Source: Hyphomicrobiales bacterium (GTDB lineage: Bacteria > Pseudomonadota > Alphaproteobacteria > Rhizobiales > Rhizobiaceae). From it: a DNA stretch of 35,631 nucleotides. The notes below the pieces were generated by a model. That model ran no database searches and was not told the origin of the DNA. It saw only the letters and a program-made list of their open reading frames with translations. Positions 16,959 through 26,734 of this stretch are shown in pieces. The DNA lies in the NCBI GenBank assembly GCA_002709005.1, contig PAPH01000053.1, forward strand, positions 1 to 35,631, written 5' to 3'. The number at the start of each line of letters is the position of its first letter. Within the stretch, counting starts at the first letter, position 1. Both the position numbers and the translations under genes were made by a program.

Positions 16959-17561
16959 CTAGAAGCGGTAACCGAGGCCAAGCTTCATCGTGTAGAACGA
17001 CGGCGAGATGCTGGTGTTGGCCAGATCGAGACCCTTGAAATCGTAATAGAGCAGTTCGCTCTTCGCCAGCAGGCCGTTCTGCCACGCATATTCGAAGCCG
17101 ACGCCGGCCACGGCGCCCATTTTCACCTCGCTGACGGAGTCCGAAGCGAGAAACTGCTCGGAAGCCGCGAACCGTCCGGCGGCGACGCCGCCCGTCAGGT
17201 AGAGCAGGCTGTCCGGGGTGAAAGTGTAGCCGGCGCGCATGCGGGCGGTGGCCACCCAGTCGACGTCATAGGTGTAGTTCGTGAGCTCCGCCTTGCCCGA
17301 GGAAGCCATGTCGACATAGTCGAAATCCACGATGGCACCAACGACGGAATTCTCGTTCTGCCAATCATATCCGACATACACGCCTCCGAAAATCTGCGAA
17401 TCGTCGAGCACGTCGGGGACGTTGTCCATCTCGGGGCGAGATTCCGTCGCATTCAGGATCAGGCCGACAGACGGACCGGCGAAACGGCCCGACATGTCGT
17501 CTGCGGCTGCGGCGTCGACGAGGCCGAAAACAACGACGCTTGAAAGCAGGAAGGCGCGCAT
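16959..17561 (-). CDS. Outer membrane beta-barrel protein (Omp25/31-like)
   Basis: A 200-residue protein with a signal peptide (FLLSSVVVFGLVDAAAA, cleavage before DDMSGR) and alternating amphipathic strands throughout. It ends GLGYRF, the C-terminal aromatic residue expected for recognition by the BAM complex. The pattern GPSVGLILN, GGVYVGYDWQNENSVVGAIVD and YDVDWVATARMRAGYTFTPDSLLYLTGGVA resembles the eight-stranded Omp25/Omp31 group of rhizobial and Brucella surface proteins. The ATG at 17561 has AAGGAT 10 bases upstream. Two dyads that may be regulatory lie upstream. Its exact role is unknown. Confidence 0.87.
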   Translation of the reverse strand: MRAFLLSSVVVFGLVDAAAADDMSGRFAGPSVGLILNATESRPEMDNVPDVLDDSQIFGGVYVGYDWQNENSVVGAIVDFDYVDMASSGKAELTNYTYDVDWVATARMRAGYTFTPDSLLYLTGGVAAGRFAASEQFLASDSVSEVKMGAVAGVGFEYAWQNGLLAKSELLYYDFKGLDLANTSISPSFYTMKLGLGYRF

Positions 17562-17597
17562 GGAGCTGGTTATCCTTGTGAGGTCGCCGGAACGCTA

Positions 17598-17611
17598 TTG
17601 TACCGATACAA
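17598..17611. promoter_or_regulatory. Dyad upstream of the outer membrane protein gene
   Basis: TTGTA-CCGA-TACAA is a perfect 5-bp inverted repeat at 37-50 bases upstream of the outer membrane gene. A related dyad, CTGT-ACCG-ACAG, lies at 17677-17688, and both contain TGTACCGA. This is consistent with an operator for a dimeric regulator, but the regulator is not identified. Confidence 0.35.
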
Positions 17612-17799
17612 ATTCTTCAAGAGATATTGATTAGTGTTCTTCTTTAAGATCAATCTGTTGCGGAATCATCACTGCTCTGTACCGACAGGCCCCGGTCAAT
17701 GCCCCACGGCAGGCAAGAGGCGGGCGCCGAGGACGCGATTGTTGCATCCCTGAGACGTGACCCTATTGTTGCAGTTCAACAGCGGCGGGAGGAGAACGC

Positions 17800-18090
17800 A
17801 TGATCCGGCATACGGTCGTATTCACTTTGAAACATGAGGCGGGCTCCTCGAAGGAGCGGGATTTCCTCGAAGCCGCGCGGCAACTCGCGACCATCGCGAC
17901 CGTAGAGAAATTCGAGCAACTTCGTCAGGTGAGCCCGAAATGCGATTATACATTCGGCTTCTCGATGGAGTTCGCCGATCAGGCTGCCTATGACTTTTAC
18001 AATGATCACCCGCTTCACCGGGATTTCGTGGAGAACCGCTGGATGAAGGAGGTTTCGGCCTTCCAGGAAATCGACTACCTGCCGCTTTGA
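17800..18090 (+). CDS. Dabb family protein (stress-responsive A/B barrel domain)
   Basis: A 96-residue protein with the Dabb (dimeric alpha/beta barrel, PF07876) pattern: IRHTVVFTLKH at the start, then a helix, then DYTFGFSMEFADQAAYDFYNDHPLHRDFV, whose YxxHPxHxxFV element is diagnostic. No signal peptide is seen. The role of bacterial Dabb proteins is mostly unknown. A strong ribosome site GGGAGGAG (17788-17794) precedes the ATG by 5 bases. It is a single gene convergent with the chemoreceptor gene. Confidence 0.9.
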   Translation: MIRHTVVFTLKHEAGSSKERDFLEAARQLATIATVEKFEQLRQVSPKCDYTFGFSMEFADQAAYDFYNDHPLHRDFVENRWMKEVSAFQEIDYLPL

Positions 18091-18138
18091 ACCGGCGGCC
18101 TTCGATTACAACTCTCGTGGAGCCTGCCGCAACCGGCT

Positions 18139-20316
18139 TCAGCCGGCACGGGCGAGTTCCGCACAGTCCTCCCCGGACTTCTGACCGATAACGAACTGGG
18201 CCAGCCGCTGGCGCAGGGTCGCCGCATCGGCGGTCAGTGTGTGAGTGGCCGCAGTCGTCTCCTCGGCCATCGCGGTGTTCTGCTGGTTGACCTGGTCGAT
18301 CGAAACGATCGCCTGCGAGATTTCCTGCATCGCCACGAGCTGTTCGCGGGTCGAGGATGCAATGTGGCCGATCAGCTCGTCGAGACGGGCGACGTCGGCG
18401 CCGATGCCTTCCAGCGACTGTCCGGTTTCGCCGACCAGTTCCACGCCCTGACTGACTTTGGTGCGCGAGTTGGTGATCAGTTCCTTGATCTCGCGGGCGG
18501 CATCCGCCGAACGCTGCGCGAGTTCGCGCACTTCCTGGGCGACGACCGCGAAACCTTTGCCAGCCTCGCCGGCACGCGCGGCCTCGACCCCGGCATTGAG
18601 CGCCAGAAGATTGGTCTGGAAGGCGATATTGTCGATCACGCCGATGATCTTGACCACTTCGTCGGACGATTCCTCGATCTCGGCCATGGCAGCGACCGCA
18701 TCGCGCACAACCTGCAGCGATCTGGCCCTCACCGCGCTGGTCGCCGAGGTCTTCTGGCTGGCTTCCGTGGCGGTGGTCGTCGAAAGCTGGAAATTGGTCT
18801 TGAGCTGTTCGACGGCCGCTGCGGTTTGCTCGACCGACGCCGCCTGCTGTTCGGCACGGCGGGACAGTTCATCCGAGGCCTGGCGGATCTCGTTGGCGAT
18901 AGAATCCATGCCGTTGGCGCAATCGCCGATCTCGCCCATGGTGACCGACAGCTTTTGAGAGGCGGCGTTGTAGTCCACCCGCAACCTGTCGAGCTCGCCG
19001 GGGAACTGGAAGGTGATCTGGTGGCTGAGGTCACCGTCCGACAACGATTTCAGCGCATGGCCGACGGTTCCGCAATATTGCGACAGCCGTTCCTTCTCTT
19101 CCGCTTCGAGACGGGCGCGCTCGCGCACTTCCGCGGCTTCCTTTTCGGCGCGCCGCTGGCGTTCGAGCGCCTCGCCGGCCGCCTTTTCGCGCAGCGCCTC
19201 GCGCAGGTTTCCAACCGACCGGGCCATCTCGCCGATCTCGTTCTTTTCCGCAGCCATCGGGATCTCGATGTCGAATTCTCCCGCCGCCATCTCGTCGAGA
19301 TAGCCGCGCATGGCCGAAAGCGGCTTGATGATCGAGCGAACGATGGCGATGACAAGGACGGCCAGTGCGAGGAAGACGGCAATGCAGGCGGCGCCGAGAA
19401 CCAGGAGATGGTTCGATTTCTCGGTCACGATACGGCCCGCCTCTTCAATGATCGCCGCCGATGCCATGCCGCCGACCTCGTTGAGGTTGCCGAGCCAGTT
19501 GGTCATCTCGCCGAACCAGACACCGGCGTCGAGCCCCGTGAAGTCGCGCTCGACCAGCGCCGCGCGCATGGCGGCCAGTTCCGGCGAGACGCCGGTCGTC
19601 AGGACAGCGTCGGATTTCAGAGCAATTTCGGACGGCATGACAGAGAGGAAACGGTCGATGAGAACCATTTCGGCCTGCTTCTTTCCGACGAAAGCGCTGA
19701 AAGCCGCCGGCGTGAAATCGCCGGCTCCGATCGCGCCGGCGCCGATGCCGCGCTCCTGACCGGCCAGTTCCTTGGCGGCCATCACGTCGGCATAACCGGC
19801 CATCATGATGGCCATCTGCCGCTCCTCGACATGGGTGACGATCTCGTCGGCAACGTGCGACATGCTGGCGATCAGGTCGGAATAGGTCTTGATGACCTCG
19901 CTCACGGGCATGTCGAAGGCATCGACATGGAGGCGCAGTTCAGAAACCCCGGCAAGTTTATCGGCGGATTCCGTCAAAAAAACGCGCATTCTTTCGCCGC
20001 CCATCTGACCAAGTGCGGCGCTGGCCATGTCCAGCTTCTGCCGGTTGGCATCGACATTGCCCCGCGCCTCGGCGAGCGCCTCACCCATCTTCGCGCCCCG
20101 CGAGCCGATGAACCCGGCGGAAATTCCGCGCTCCACCTGCAACGTGTGCACGAGTTCATAAAGCGACCCCATCTGTTCGGCGTAGACGAGGGTCCGCGCG
20201 GCGGACACCTTCTCCTTCCACAGGATCGCGATTTCGATGGCGATGAAGGCGGCGAGGATGAAAAACGGCAAAGCGGCAGCCGCGATCACCCGCGTGGAAA
20301 CGCGAAATGACTTCAT
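18139..20316 (-). CDS. Methyl-accepting chemotaxis protein with NIT sensor domain
   Basis: A 725-residue transmembrane chemoreceptor. The order is: TM1 (about residues 10-33), a periplasmic all-helical sensor (about 45-295), TM2 (about 302-325), HAMP (about 325-380), a helical linker and a second HAMP-like segment (about 405-460), then the MCP signalling domain. The sensor has [19 protein letters not shown] near its start, matching the NIT domain named for nitrate/nitrite sensing. The signalling tip [37 protein letters not shown] is complete (about 555-600). There is no C-terminal CheR-binding pentapeptide. The ligand is inferred from the family only. Confidence 0.94.
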   Translation of the reverse strand: MKSFRVSTRVIAAAALPFFILAAFIAIEIAILWKEKVSAARTLVYAEQMGSLYELVHTLQVERGISAGFIGSRGAKMGEALAEARGNVDANRQKLDMASAALGQMGGERMRVFLTESADKLAGVSELRLHVDAFDMPVSEVIKTYSDLIASMSHVADEIVTHVEERQMAIMMAGYADVMAAKELAGQERGIGAGAIGAGDFTPAAFSAFVGKKQAEMVLIDRFLSVMPSEIALKSDAVLTTGVSPELAAMRAALVERDFTGLDAGVWFGEMTNWLGNLNEVGGMASAAIIEEAGRIVTEKSNHLLVLGAACIAVFLALAVLVIAIVRSIIKPLSAMRGYLDEMAAGEFDIEIPMAAEKNEIGEMARSVGNLREALREKAAGEALERQRRAEKEAAEVRERARLEAEEKERLSQYCGTVGHALKSLSDGDLSHQITFQFPGELDRLRVDYNAASQKLSVTMGEIGDCANGMDSIANEIRQASDELSRRAEQQAASVEQTAAAVEQLKTNFQLSTTTATEASQKTSATSAVRARSLQVVRDAVAAMAEIEESSDEVVKIIGVIDNIAFQTNLLALNAGVEAARAGEAGKGFAVVAQEVRELAQRSADAAREIKELITNSRTKVSQGVELVGETGQSLEGIGADVARLDELIGHIASSTREQLVAMQEISQAIVSIDQVNQQNTAMAEETTAATHTLTADAATLRQRLAQFVIGQKSGEDCAELARAG

Positions 20317-20601
20317 GAACTTCAGACCTTACTCGACGTTCGAATTCACCACGGCGGCCGGGCCGATACACGCTCCGGCTGTTCCGTTCTGATACATGCA
20401 AGGTCGCTCGATTGATTTAATGGAAAGTATATCGCTCGATCCAAAATTTAGTGAAATCGCGCGCTGCGCGGTCAGGTTGTCTATATTGAGGGTTCGAATT
20501 GCCGTCCGGGGCAACCGTTTGCGGTAATCGCCGCAAAGCCGATCTTGCCGGAGCGCGCCGCCATGCCTAAGTCGGTGAGGCCTCAAAAGGATATTTCGCC
20601 C
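20317..20601. other. 285-base divergent intergenic region, chemoreceptor / M3 peptidase
   Basis: It must hold promoters for the chemoreceptor (minus) and the peptidase gene (plus). No protein gene, terminator or strong repeat is seen. The AT-rich stretch 20411-20455 is the likely promoter core, but I cannot name -10/-35 boxes with confidence. Confidence 0.4.
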
Positions 20602-22659
20602 ATGACCACCCAGATAAACGACGCCATCTTCACCTGGACCTCCGCGCTCGGGCTTCCCGACTTCAAGGCGATTGCCGACGAGGATTTCGCGCCGGCCTTC
20701 GAAAAGGCGCTTGGAACCCACGAGGCGGAGATCGTGGCGATCGCATCGCAGGACGAAGCACCCACCTTCGACAACACGATCGTGGCGATGGAACTGGCGG
20801 GAGAGGAACTCTCCCGGGTTTCGGCCATCTTCTGGAACCGTGCCGGCACGGATACCAACGATACCATCCAGGCGCTCGAACGTGAGATCGCGCCGAAAAT
20901 GTCGCGCCACTTCTCGAAGATCGCGATGAACAAGCCGCTCTTCGCCCGCGTCGACGATGTTTGTGCACGCCGGGCGGAACTGGAGCTTTCGGCGGAAGCG
21001 GAACGGCTTCTGGAGAAGAACTGGAAGTCCTTCGTCAAGGCCGGCGCCCGGCTCGACGACGCCGGCCAGGCGCGCCTTGCCGAAATCGGCGAGACGCTTG
21101 CCGGTCTCGGCGCGCGCTTCGGCCAGAACGTGCTGGCCGACGAGCGCGACTGGATGATGCTGATCGACGAGGGCGACGATCTCGACGGGCTGCCGGACTA
21201 TCTGCGCGACGCGATGGCCGCGATCGCCGCCGACCGTGGCGCCGACGGGCGTTATGCCGTCACCCTCTCCCGCTCCATCATCGAGCCTTTCCTGGCACAG
21301 AGCGCCCGGCGCGACCTGCGCGAAACGGCCTTCAAGGCATGGATCTCACGCGGCGACAATGGCGGGCCGACCGACAACTGGGAGATCATCTCCGAGGTGG
21401 TCAGATTGCGCGACGAGAAGGCGAGGCTTCTGGGCTATCCCTCCTATGCGGCCTTCAAGCTCGACGACACCATGGCCAAGACCCCTGACGCTGTTGCCGA
21501 CCTGCTGGGCGATGTCTGGAAGCGCGCCACCGCGAAGGCTGCGGAGGAGCGCGATGCGCTCTCCGAACTGGTGGCCGAGGAAGGGGCGAACCATCCGGTC
21601 GCCGCCTGGGACTGGCGCTACTATGCCGATAAGATGAAGGCCCGGAAATTCGATTTCTCCGACAGCGAGCTCAAGCCCTATCTCTCGCTCGATCGGGTGA
21701 TCGAGGCCTGTTTCGACGTGGCCGGACGGCTGTTCGGAATCACCTTGGAAGCGCGCCCCGAAATTGCCGGTCCGCATCCCGATGCCCGCGTCTTCGAGGT
21801 AAAGGACCGCTCCGGCGCGACGATCGCCACCTTCATCGCCGACTATTTCGCCCGTCCCTCCAAGCGCTCCGGCGCCTGGATGAGCGCGCTGCGGGGCCAG
21901 CACAAGCTCGACATGCCAGATGGCACATCCGGCCAGAAGCCGATCATCCTCAATGTGATGAACTTCTCCAAACCCGCCAGGGGACGCCCGGCGCTCCTCT
22001 CGATCGACGACGCGCGCACGCTGTTTCACGAATTCGGCCATGCTCTGCACGGCATGCTGTCGGACGTCACCTATCCGACGCTCGCCGGCACCTCCGTGTC
22101 GCGCGATTTCGTCGAACTCCCCTCGCAGCTCTACGAACACTGGCTGACAGTGCCGGAGATCCTTTCGACACACGCCCGCCACCATGCGACCGGCGAGGCG
22201 ATGCCGAAGGCGCTGCTCGACAAGGTTCTCGCCGCCCGGACCTTCAATTCCGGTTTCGCAACCACGGAATTCACCGCGTCTGCGCTCATCGACATGGCCT
22301 GGCATACCGGTGAGACCGACGGCAACGCGCCAAAAGCCTACGAGGCCGCCAAGCTCGATGAACTCGGCCTGCCCGAAGCCATGGTGATGCGCCATCGCAG
22401 CCCGCATTTCCTGCACGTCTTCTCGGGCGAAGGCTATTCGGCCGGATACTACTCCTACATGTGGTCCGAAGTGCTCGACGCCGACGCCTTCGCCGCATTC
22501 GAGGAGACCGGCAACCCGTTCGATCCGGAGATGGCGGAAAAACTCAAGGCAAACATCTATTCCGCCGGCAACAGCCGCGACCCGGCCGAGCTCTACACCG
22601 CCTTCCGCGGCCGCATGCCAACAGTGGAGCCGATGCTCGCCAAAAAGGGCCTGGCCTGA
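20602..22659 (+). CDS. M3 family metallopeptidase (oligopeptidase A / Dcp-like)
   Basis: A 685-residue cytoplasmic zinc peptidase of family M3. The zinc motif HEFGH is at residues 476-480 (LFHEFGHALHGML), with the third-ligand helix sequence ASDFVELPSQ-like DFVELPSQLYEHW downstream (Glu). The C-terminal part (FLHVFSGEGYSAGYYSYMWSEVLDADAF) carries the family's substrate-binding Tyr/His residues. Length matches oligopeptidase A or peptidyl-dipeptidase Dcp; the two cannot be separated by eye. The ATG at 20602 has AAGGA about 10 bases upstream, and the open frame starts slightly earlier at 20545. It degrades short peptides, and may act on cleaved signal peptides. Confidence 0.95.
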   Translation: MTTQINDAIFTWTSALGLPDFKAIADEDFAPAFEKALGTHEAEIVAIASQDEAPTFDNTIVAMELAGEELSRVSAIFWNRAGTDTNDTIQALEREIAPKMSRHFSKIAMNKPLFARVDDVCARRAELELSAEAERLLEKNWKSFVKAGARLDDAGQARLAEIGETLAGLGARFGQNVLADERDWMMLIDEGDDLDGLPDYLRDAMAAIAADRGADGRYAVTLSRSIIEPFLAQSARRDLRETAFKAWISRGDNGGPTDNWEIISEVVRLRDEKARLLGYPSYAAFKLDDTMAKTPDAVADLLGDVWKRATAKAAEERDALSELVAEEGANHPVAAWDWRYYADKMKARKFDFSDSELKPYLSLDRVIEACFDVAGRLFGITLEARPEIAGPHPDARVFEVKDRSGATIATFIADYFARPSKRSGAWMSALRGQHKLDMPDGTSGQKPIILNVMNFSKPARGRPALLSIDDARTLFHEFGHALHGMLSDVTYPTLAGTSVSRDFVELPSQLYEHWLTVPEILSTHARHHATGEAMPKALLDKVLAARTFNSGFATTEFTASALIDMAWHTGETDGNAPKAYEAAKLDELGLPEAMVMRHRSPHFLHVFSGEGYSAGYYSYMWSEVLDADAFAAFEETGNPFDPEMAEKLKANIYSAGNSRDPAELYTAFRGRMPTVEPMLAKKGLA

Positions 22660-22843
22660 GCGGCGAGCGGCATGCGTCGACCCCGCGCACACGAAAAAGT
22701 GAGGCCCCTCCACTTCCGGCAAAGTCCTGTCGCGTCACGCCGATTGTCGCGTGGTCACATCCCGTGATCCAACAATACAACTCTGGGTCTTTCCTTGCAC
22801 GTTAGCTTCCCCTAATTGAATCTACGTCAACGAGAGGAATGCA

Positions 22844-23830
22844 ATGCGTGAGGTGAAACTTGGACAGAACGGCCCCACGGTCGGAGCCGTTGGACTGGGA
22901 TGCATGAGCTTTGGGGGCGTCTACGGCGCCACGACGGTAGAGGAAAGCCACGAGACGCTGAAGAAGGCGCTCGATCTCGGCGTCAACCATCTCGACGTCG
23001 CCAACATCTACGGTGCCGGCGTGTCGGAGGAGGTCATGGGATCATTCTTCCGCGCCAACGGCAACCGTGACAGGTTCGTCATTGCCACCAAGGGCGGGAT
23101 CGTCACCGGCCCCAACCGCGAATTCCGCAACGAGCGCGCCTATCTTACCGAATGTCTCGATGCCTCGCTCAAGCGGCTTGGGACCGATCACGTCGAGCTT
23201 TACTACATTCACCGGCGCGACCACCGCGTTCCCGTCGAGGACGTGATGGAGACGCTGGTCAGCTTCATCGAGGCCGGCAAGATCGGCGCGATCGGCTTTT
23301 CCGAGATCGCGCCCTCCACGCTTCAGCAGGCCTCCCTTGTCCATCCCGTGGCCGCTGTGCAGAGCGAATACTCCCTGTGGACCCGCCTGCCCGAACTCGG
23401 AATGCTGCAGACCTGCCGGGAGCTCGGCACCAGCTTCGTCTCCTTCTCTCCCCTCGGTCGCGGCATGCTGACCGATGTCGAGATCGATCCGGCCATGTTC
23501 CCCGAAGGCGATTTCCGGCGGCCCAATCCGCGCTTTAACGAGCCGCATTTCGCATCCAATGCCGCGAGATTGCGCAGGCTCAAGGCGATCGCGGCCCGCG
23601 AAGGTGTCGCAACGGCGACCCTGGCGCTGGCCTGGACGTTCCGGCGGGCACCGGACTCGATAGCCATCCCCGGAACCCGGAGCCAGGAGCATCTGGCGGA
23701 AAACGCGGCAGCGGCCGATTTTGAACTCACGGACGCCCTTCTCGACGAGATCGAGGACGCCCTCCCGCTCGGCTGGGCCGAGGGCTCGCGCTACACCGAA
23801 GCGCAGAAGCGCGGCGTGGAAGACTATTGA
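22844..23830 (+). CDS. Aldo/keto reductase
   Basis: A 328-residue NADPH-dependent oxidoreductase of the AKR superfamily. The catalytic tetrad is visible: Asp51 and Tyr56 in HLDVANIYG, Lys83 in IATKGG, and His123 in LYYIHRRD. The cofactor-binding C-terminal half has the usual FSPLGRGMLT, LAWTFRR and AIPGTRSQEHLAENAAAADFEL. The substrate is unknown; family members reduce aldehydes and ketones in detoxification. The ribosome site GAGAGGAA (22832-22839) precedes the ATG. It is a single gene between the peptidase and typA genes. Confidence 0.95.
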   Translation: MREVKLGQNGPTVGAVGLGCMSFGGVYGATTVEESHETLKKALDLGVNHLDVANIYGAGVSEEVMGSFFRANGNRDRFVIATKGGIVTGPNREFRNERAYLTECLDASLKRLGTDHVELYYIHRRDHRVPVEDVMETLVSFIEAGKIGAIGFSEIAPSTLQQASLVHPVAAVQSEYSLWTRLPELGMLQTCRELGTSFVSFSPLGRGMLTDVEIDPAMFPEGDFRRPNPRFNEPHFASNAARLRRLKAIAAREGVATATLALAWTFRRAPDSIAIPGTRSQEHLAENAAAADFELTDALLDEIEDALPLGWAEGSRYTEAQKRGVEDY

Positions 23831-24007
23831 TCGGGCTCTACTTGCGAACTCTTCGCTGATGTAGCGTATTCACCACGTCCGCGGGCTTTTGACGGAACCC
23901 CCATTCCGTTTTGCGGCAAACTGGTTTATGTGCGCTGCAAACAAAACCTGACGCACGTCCACTTCCGCCTTCAAAGAACCGGCGCGCGCAATCCCGAGAC
24001 CCGAACA

Positions 24008-25837
24008 ATGTCCATTCGCAATATCGCGATCATCGCACACGTCGACCATGGCAAGACCACACTGGTGGACGAACTTCTCAAACAGTCCGGCTCCTTCCGT
24101 GAGAACCAGCGCGTTGATGAACGCGTGATGGATTCCAACGATCTGGAAAAGGAACGCGGCATCACTATTCTCGCCAAGGCGACCTCGGTGGTGTGGAAGG
24201 ATACCCGCATCAACATCGTCGACACGCCCGGCCACGCCGACTTCGGTGGCGAGGTGGAGCGCATCCTGTCGATGGTCGACGGCGCGATCGTTCTCGTCGA
24301 TTCCTCCGAAGGCCCTATGCCGCAGACCAAGTTCGTTGTCGGCAAGGCATTGAAGGTAGGTCTGAAGCCGATCGTGGCGATCAACAAGATCGACCGTCCG
24401 GACGGCCGCCACGAGGAAGTCATCAACGAGGTGTTCGATCTCTTCGCGGCCCTTGACGCAACGGACGAGCAGCTCGATTTTCCGATCCTCTACGGTTCGG
24501 GCCGCGACGGCTGGATGAACGTCAATCCGGAAGGTCCGAAGGAAGACGGCCTCGGCCCGCTTCTCGATCTCGTGCTCAAGCACGTGCCCGAGCCGAGCGT
24601 CGGCGACGAGGATGGCGCATTCCGCATGATCGGTACGCTTCTCGAAGCCAACCCCTTCCTCGGCCGCATCATCACCGGGCGCATCCATTCGGGCTCGATC
24701 AAGCCGAACCAGGCGATCAAGGTCCTCAACGCCGACGGCAAGACGGTCGAGACCGGCCGTATCTCCAAGATCCTCGCCTTCCGCGGCATCGAGCGCCAGC
24801 CGATCGAGGAAGCCCATGCGGGCGACATCGTGGCGATCGCCGGCCTCTCCAAGGGCACCGTGGCCGACACGTTCTGCGACCCCTCGGTCTCCGAGCCGCT
24901 GCAGGCCCAGCCGATCGATCCGCCGACGGTGACCATGTCCTTCATCGTCAACGACAGCCCGCTGGCCGGAACCGAGGGCGACAAGGTGACGAGCCGCGTT
25001 ATCCGCGACCGCCTGTTCAAGGAAGCGGAAGGCAATGTGGCGCTGAAGATCGAGGAAGCCGAGGGCAAGGATTCCTACTACGTGTCCGGCCGCGGCGAAC
25101 TCCAGCTCGCCGTTCTCATCGAGACCATGCGCCGTGAAGGCTTCGAGATCGCCGTTTCGCGCCCGCGCGTCGTCATGCACAAGGACGAGGCCGGCAACTT
25201 GCTCGAGCCGATCGAGGAAGTGGTCATCGACGTCGACGAGGAGCACTCAGGCGTCGTCGTGCAGAAGATGTCCGAACGCAAGGCCGAGATGACCGAATTG
25301 CGCCCGTCGGGCGGCGACCGGGTACGGCTGGTCTTCCTTGCACCGACGCGCGGCCTGATCGGCTACCAGTCGGAACTTCTGACAGACACCCGGGGCACGG
25401 CGATCATGAACCGCCTGTTCCACGGCTACCAGCCCTACAAGGGGCAGATCGCAGGCCGGACCAACGGCGTGCTGCTCGCCAATTCGGCCGGCGAGGCCGT
25501 GGCCTACGCGATGTTTAACCTCGAAGACCGCGGTCCGATGATCATCGAGCCGGGCGACAAGGTCTATGCGGGGATGATCATCGGCATCCACTCGCGCGAC
25601 AACGACCTCGAGGTCAACGTGCTCAAGGGCAAGCAGCTCACCAACATCCGCTCGGCCGGCAAGGACGAGGCGGTGAAGCTGACCCCGCCGATCAGGATGA
25701 CGCTCGACCGGGCGCTGTCGTGGATCCAGGACGACGAATTGATGGAAGTGACGCCGAAATCGATCCGTCTGAGGAAGCTCTATCTGGATTCCAACGACCG
25801 CAAGCGCTTCGAAAAGACCCGCGCCGGCGCCGCCTGA
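24008..25837 (+). CDS. typA: Ribosome-associated translational GTPase TypA/BipA
   Basis: A 609-residue translation-factor GTPase that binds the 70S ribosome and aids 50S assembly and stress adaptation. G1 is AHVDHGKTT (residues 10-18), the switch region has RGITILAKATSV, G3 is DTPGHADFGGEV, and G4 is NKIDR. Domains II, III and V and the BipA C-terminal domain follow (AIMNRLFHGYQPYKG, LANSAGEAVAYAMFNLEDRG). The ATG at 24008 gives the conserved MSIRNIAIIAHVDHG start. No good ribosome site is seen. A strong terminator follows the stop. Confidence 0.98.
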   Translation: MSIRNIAIIAHVDHGKTTLVDELLKQSGSFRENQRVDERVMDSNDLEKERGITILAKATSVVWKDTRINIVDTPGHADFGGEVERILSMVDGAIVLVDSSEGPMPQTKFVVGKALKVGLKPIVAINKIDRPDGRHEEVINEVFDLFAALDATDEQLDFPILYGSGRDGWMNVNPEGPKEDGLGPLLDLVLKHVPEPSVGDEDGAFRMIGTLLEANPFLGRIITGRIHSGSIKPNQAIKVLNADGKTVETGRISKILAFRGIERQPIEEAHAGDIVAIAGLSKGTVADTFCDPSVSEPLQAQPIDPPTVTMSFIVNDSPLAGTEGDKVTSRVIRDRLFKEAEGNVALKIEEAEGKDSYYVSGRGELQLAVLIETMRREGFEIAVSRPRVVMHKDEAGNLLEPIEEVVIDVDEEHSGVVVQKMSERKAEMTELRPSGGDRVRLVFLAPTRGLIGYQSELLTDTRGTAIMNRLFHGYQPYKGQIAGRTNGVLLANSAGEAVAYAMFNLEDRGPMIIEPGDKVYAGMIIGIHSRDNDLEVNVLKGKQLTNIRSAGKDEAVKLTPPIRMTLDRALSWIQDDELMEVTPKSIRLRKLYLDSNDRKRFEKTRAGAA

Positions 25838-25862
25838 GCCGCCGGAACGGACTGAGAATGGT

Positions 25863-25893
25863 GAACCCGGCCTCGCGGCCGGGTTCTTTTTTT
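25863..25893 (+). terminator. Intrinsic terminator of typA
   Basis: GAACCCGGCC and GGCCGGGTTC (25863-25872 with 25877-25886) form a perfect 10-bp stem with a TCGC loop, followed by seven T residues (25887-25893). It lies 25 bases past the typA stop and separates it from the convergent SDR gene. Confidence 0.93.
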
Positions 25894-25902
25894 GGCTCGC
25901 CG

Positions 25903-26649
25903 TCAGACCTGGGCCGCGCCGCCGTCCGCGAATATCTCGCCACCGGTCATGAAACTGGAATCGTCCGAGGCGAGCAGAAGTGCGGCCGCCGCGATCTCCG
26001 AGGCATCGCCGATCCGGTCGAGAGGAACCTGCGCCTTCAGGCCGGCATACATCGCTTCCTTGTCACCGGTTGATTCCGCCACTTCGTTGAGCGCCGGCGT
26101 CTCTGTCGGTCCCGGGGAGATCACGTTGACGCGGATGCCGGTGCCCTTGAGATCGAGCGCCCAGGACCGCGCCAGATTGCGGATGGCGGCCTTCGTCGCG
26201 CTGTAGATGCTGAAGGCGGGCGTGCCCATCGCACCGGTCGTCGAGCCGGTCAGGATGATCGCGCCGCCCCTTCGCATCAGCGGCAGGCCCTTCTGCACGG
26301 AAAACACCGTGCCGCGTACATTGATGCCGAACAGGTAGTCGAAATGTTCCGGCGTGATCTCCCCGAGCGGGGCGAACTGGCCGACGCCGGCATTGGCGAA
26401 GAGGATATCGATATGTCCGGCATCCTGCCGGATCGTCTCGTAGATCCGGTCGAGATCGTCGAGATCGGACACATCACCCTGGATGCCCTTCGCGCCGTGG
26501 CCGATTTCGGCGACCGCCGCGTCGAGCGCCGATTGCCGGCGGCCGGTGATGTAGACTGTCGCGCCTTCCGCCGCGAAGCGCTTGGCGCTGGCCAGTCCGA
26601 TGCCGGTCGAGCCGCCGGTAATCACGGCAATCTTGTCTTTCAGTCGCAT
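25903..26649 (-). CDS. SDR family NAD(P)-dependent oxidoreductase
   Basis: A 248-residue classical short-chain dehydrogenase/reductase. The cofactor loop TGGSTGIG (residues 11-18), the NAG motif (FANAGVG), a catalytic Ser136 (TGSTTG) and YxxxK (Tyr149, Lys153) are all present. The C-terminal pattern RVNVISPGPTETP and MTGGEIFADGG is typical. The ATG at 26649 is chosen; GGAGA 8 bases upstream supports it. The frame continues upstream into the divergent regulator gene, and that part is not real protein. It is divergently paired with an HxlR-type regulator, so it is likely the regulator's target. The substrate is unknown; quinones or aldehydes are plausible. Confidence 0.95.
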   Translation of the reverse strand: MRLKDKIAVITGGSTGIGLASAKRFAAEGATVYITGRRQSALDAAVAEIGHGAKGIQGDVSDLDDLDRIYETIRQDAGHIDILFANAGVGQFAPLGEITPEHFDYLFGINVRGTVFSVQKGLPLMRRGGAIILTGSTTGAMGTPAFSIYSATKAAIRNLARSWALDLKGTGIRVNVISPGPTETPALNEVAESTGDKEAMYAGLKAQVPLDRIGDASEIAAAALLLASDDSSFMTGGEIFADGGAAQV

Positions 26650-26715
26650 TTTCGCTGTCTCCATTGGTTGCGGAGACAGACATCTGGGAATGCGCTTGTT
26701 TTTTCTCCAGTATGC

Positions 26716-26734
26716 ACCATTTGGTAAGTACCAT
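26716..26734. promoter_or_regulatory. Probable HxlR operator between SDR and regulator genes
   Basis: The 105-base divergent region contains overlapping dyads, ACCA-TT-TGGT (26717-26726) and TGGTA-AG-TACCA (26722-26733), so three half-sites share a centre. HxlR/QorR-type regulators bind GTAC-rich or AGTA/TACT palindromes in just this position between divergent genes. The site would cover the promoters of both genes. This is inferred from position and symmetry. Confidence 0.55.

Noticed and set aside
18241..20310. A 689-codon open frame on the plus strand through the chemoreceptor gene
   Set aside because: It is antisense to a complete chemoreceptor, with His/Asp/Arg-rich composition typical of a shadow frame.
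23870..25246. A 458-codon minus-strand frame opposite typA
   Set aside because: It is antisense to a highly conserved GTPase gene and carries no domain. The 21346-22722 frame opposite the M3 peptidase is rejected for the same reason.
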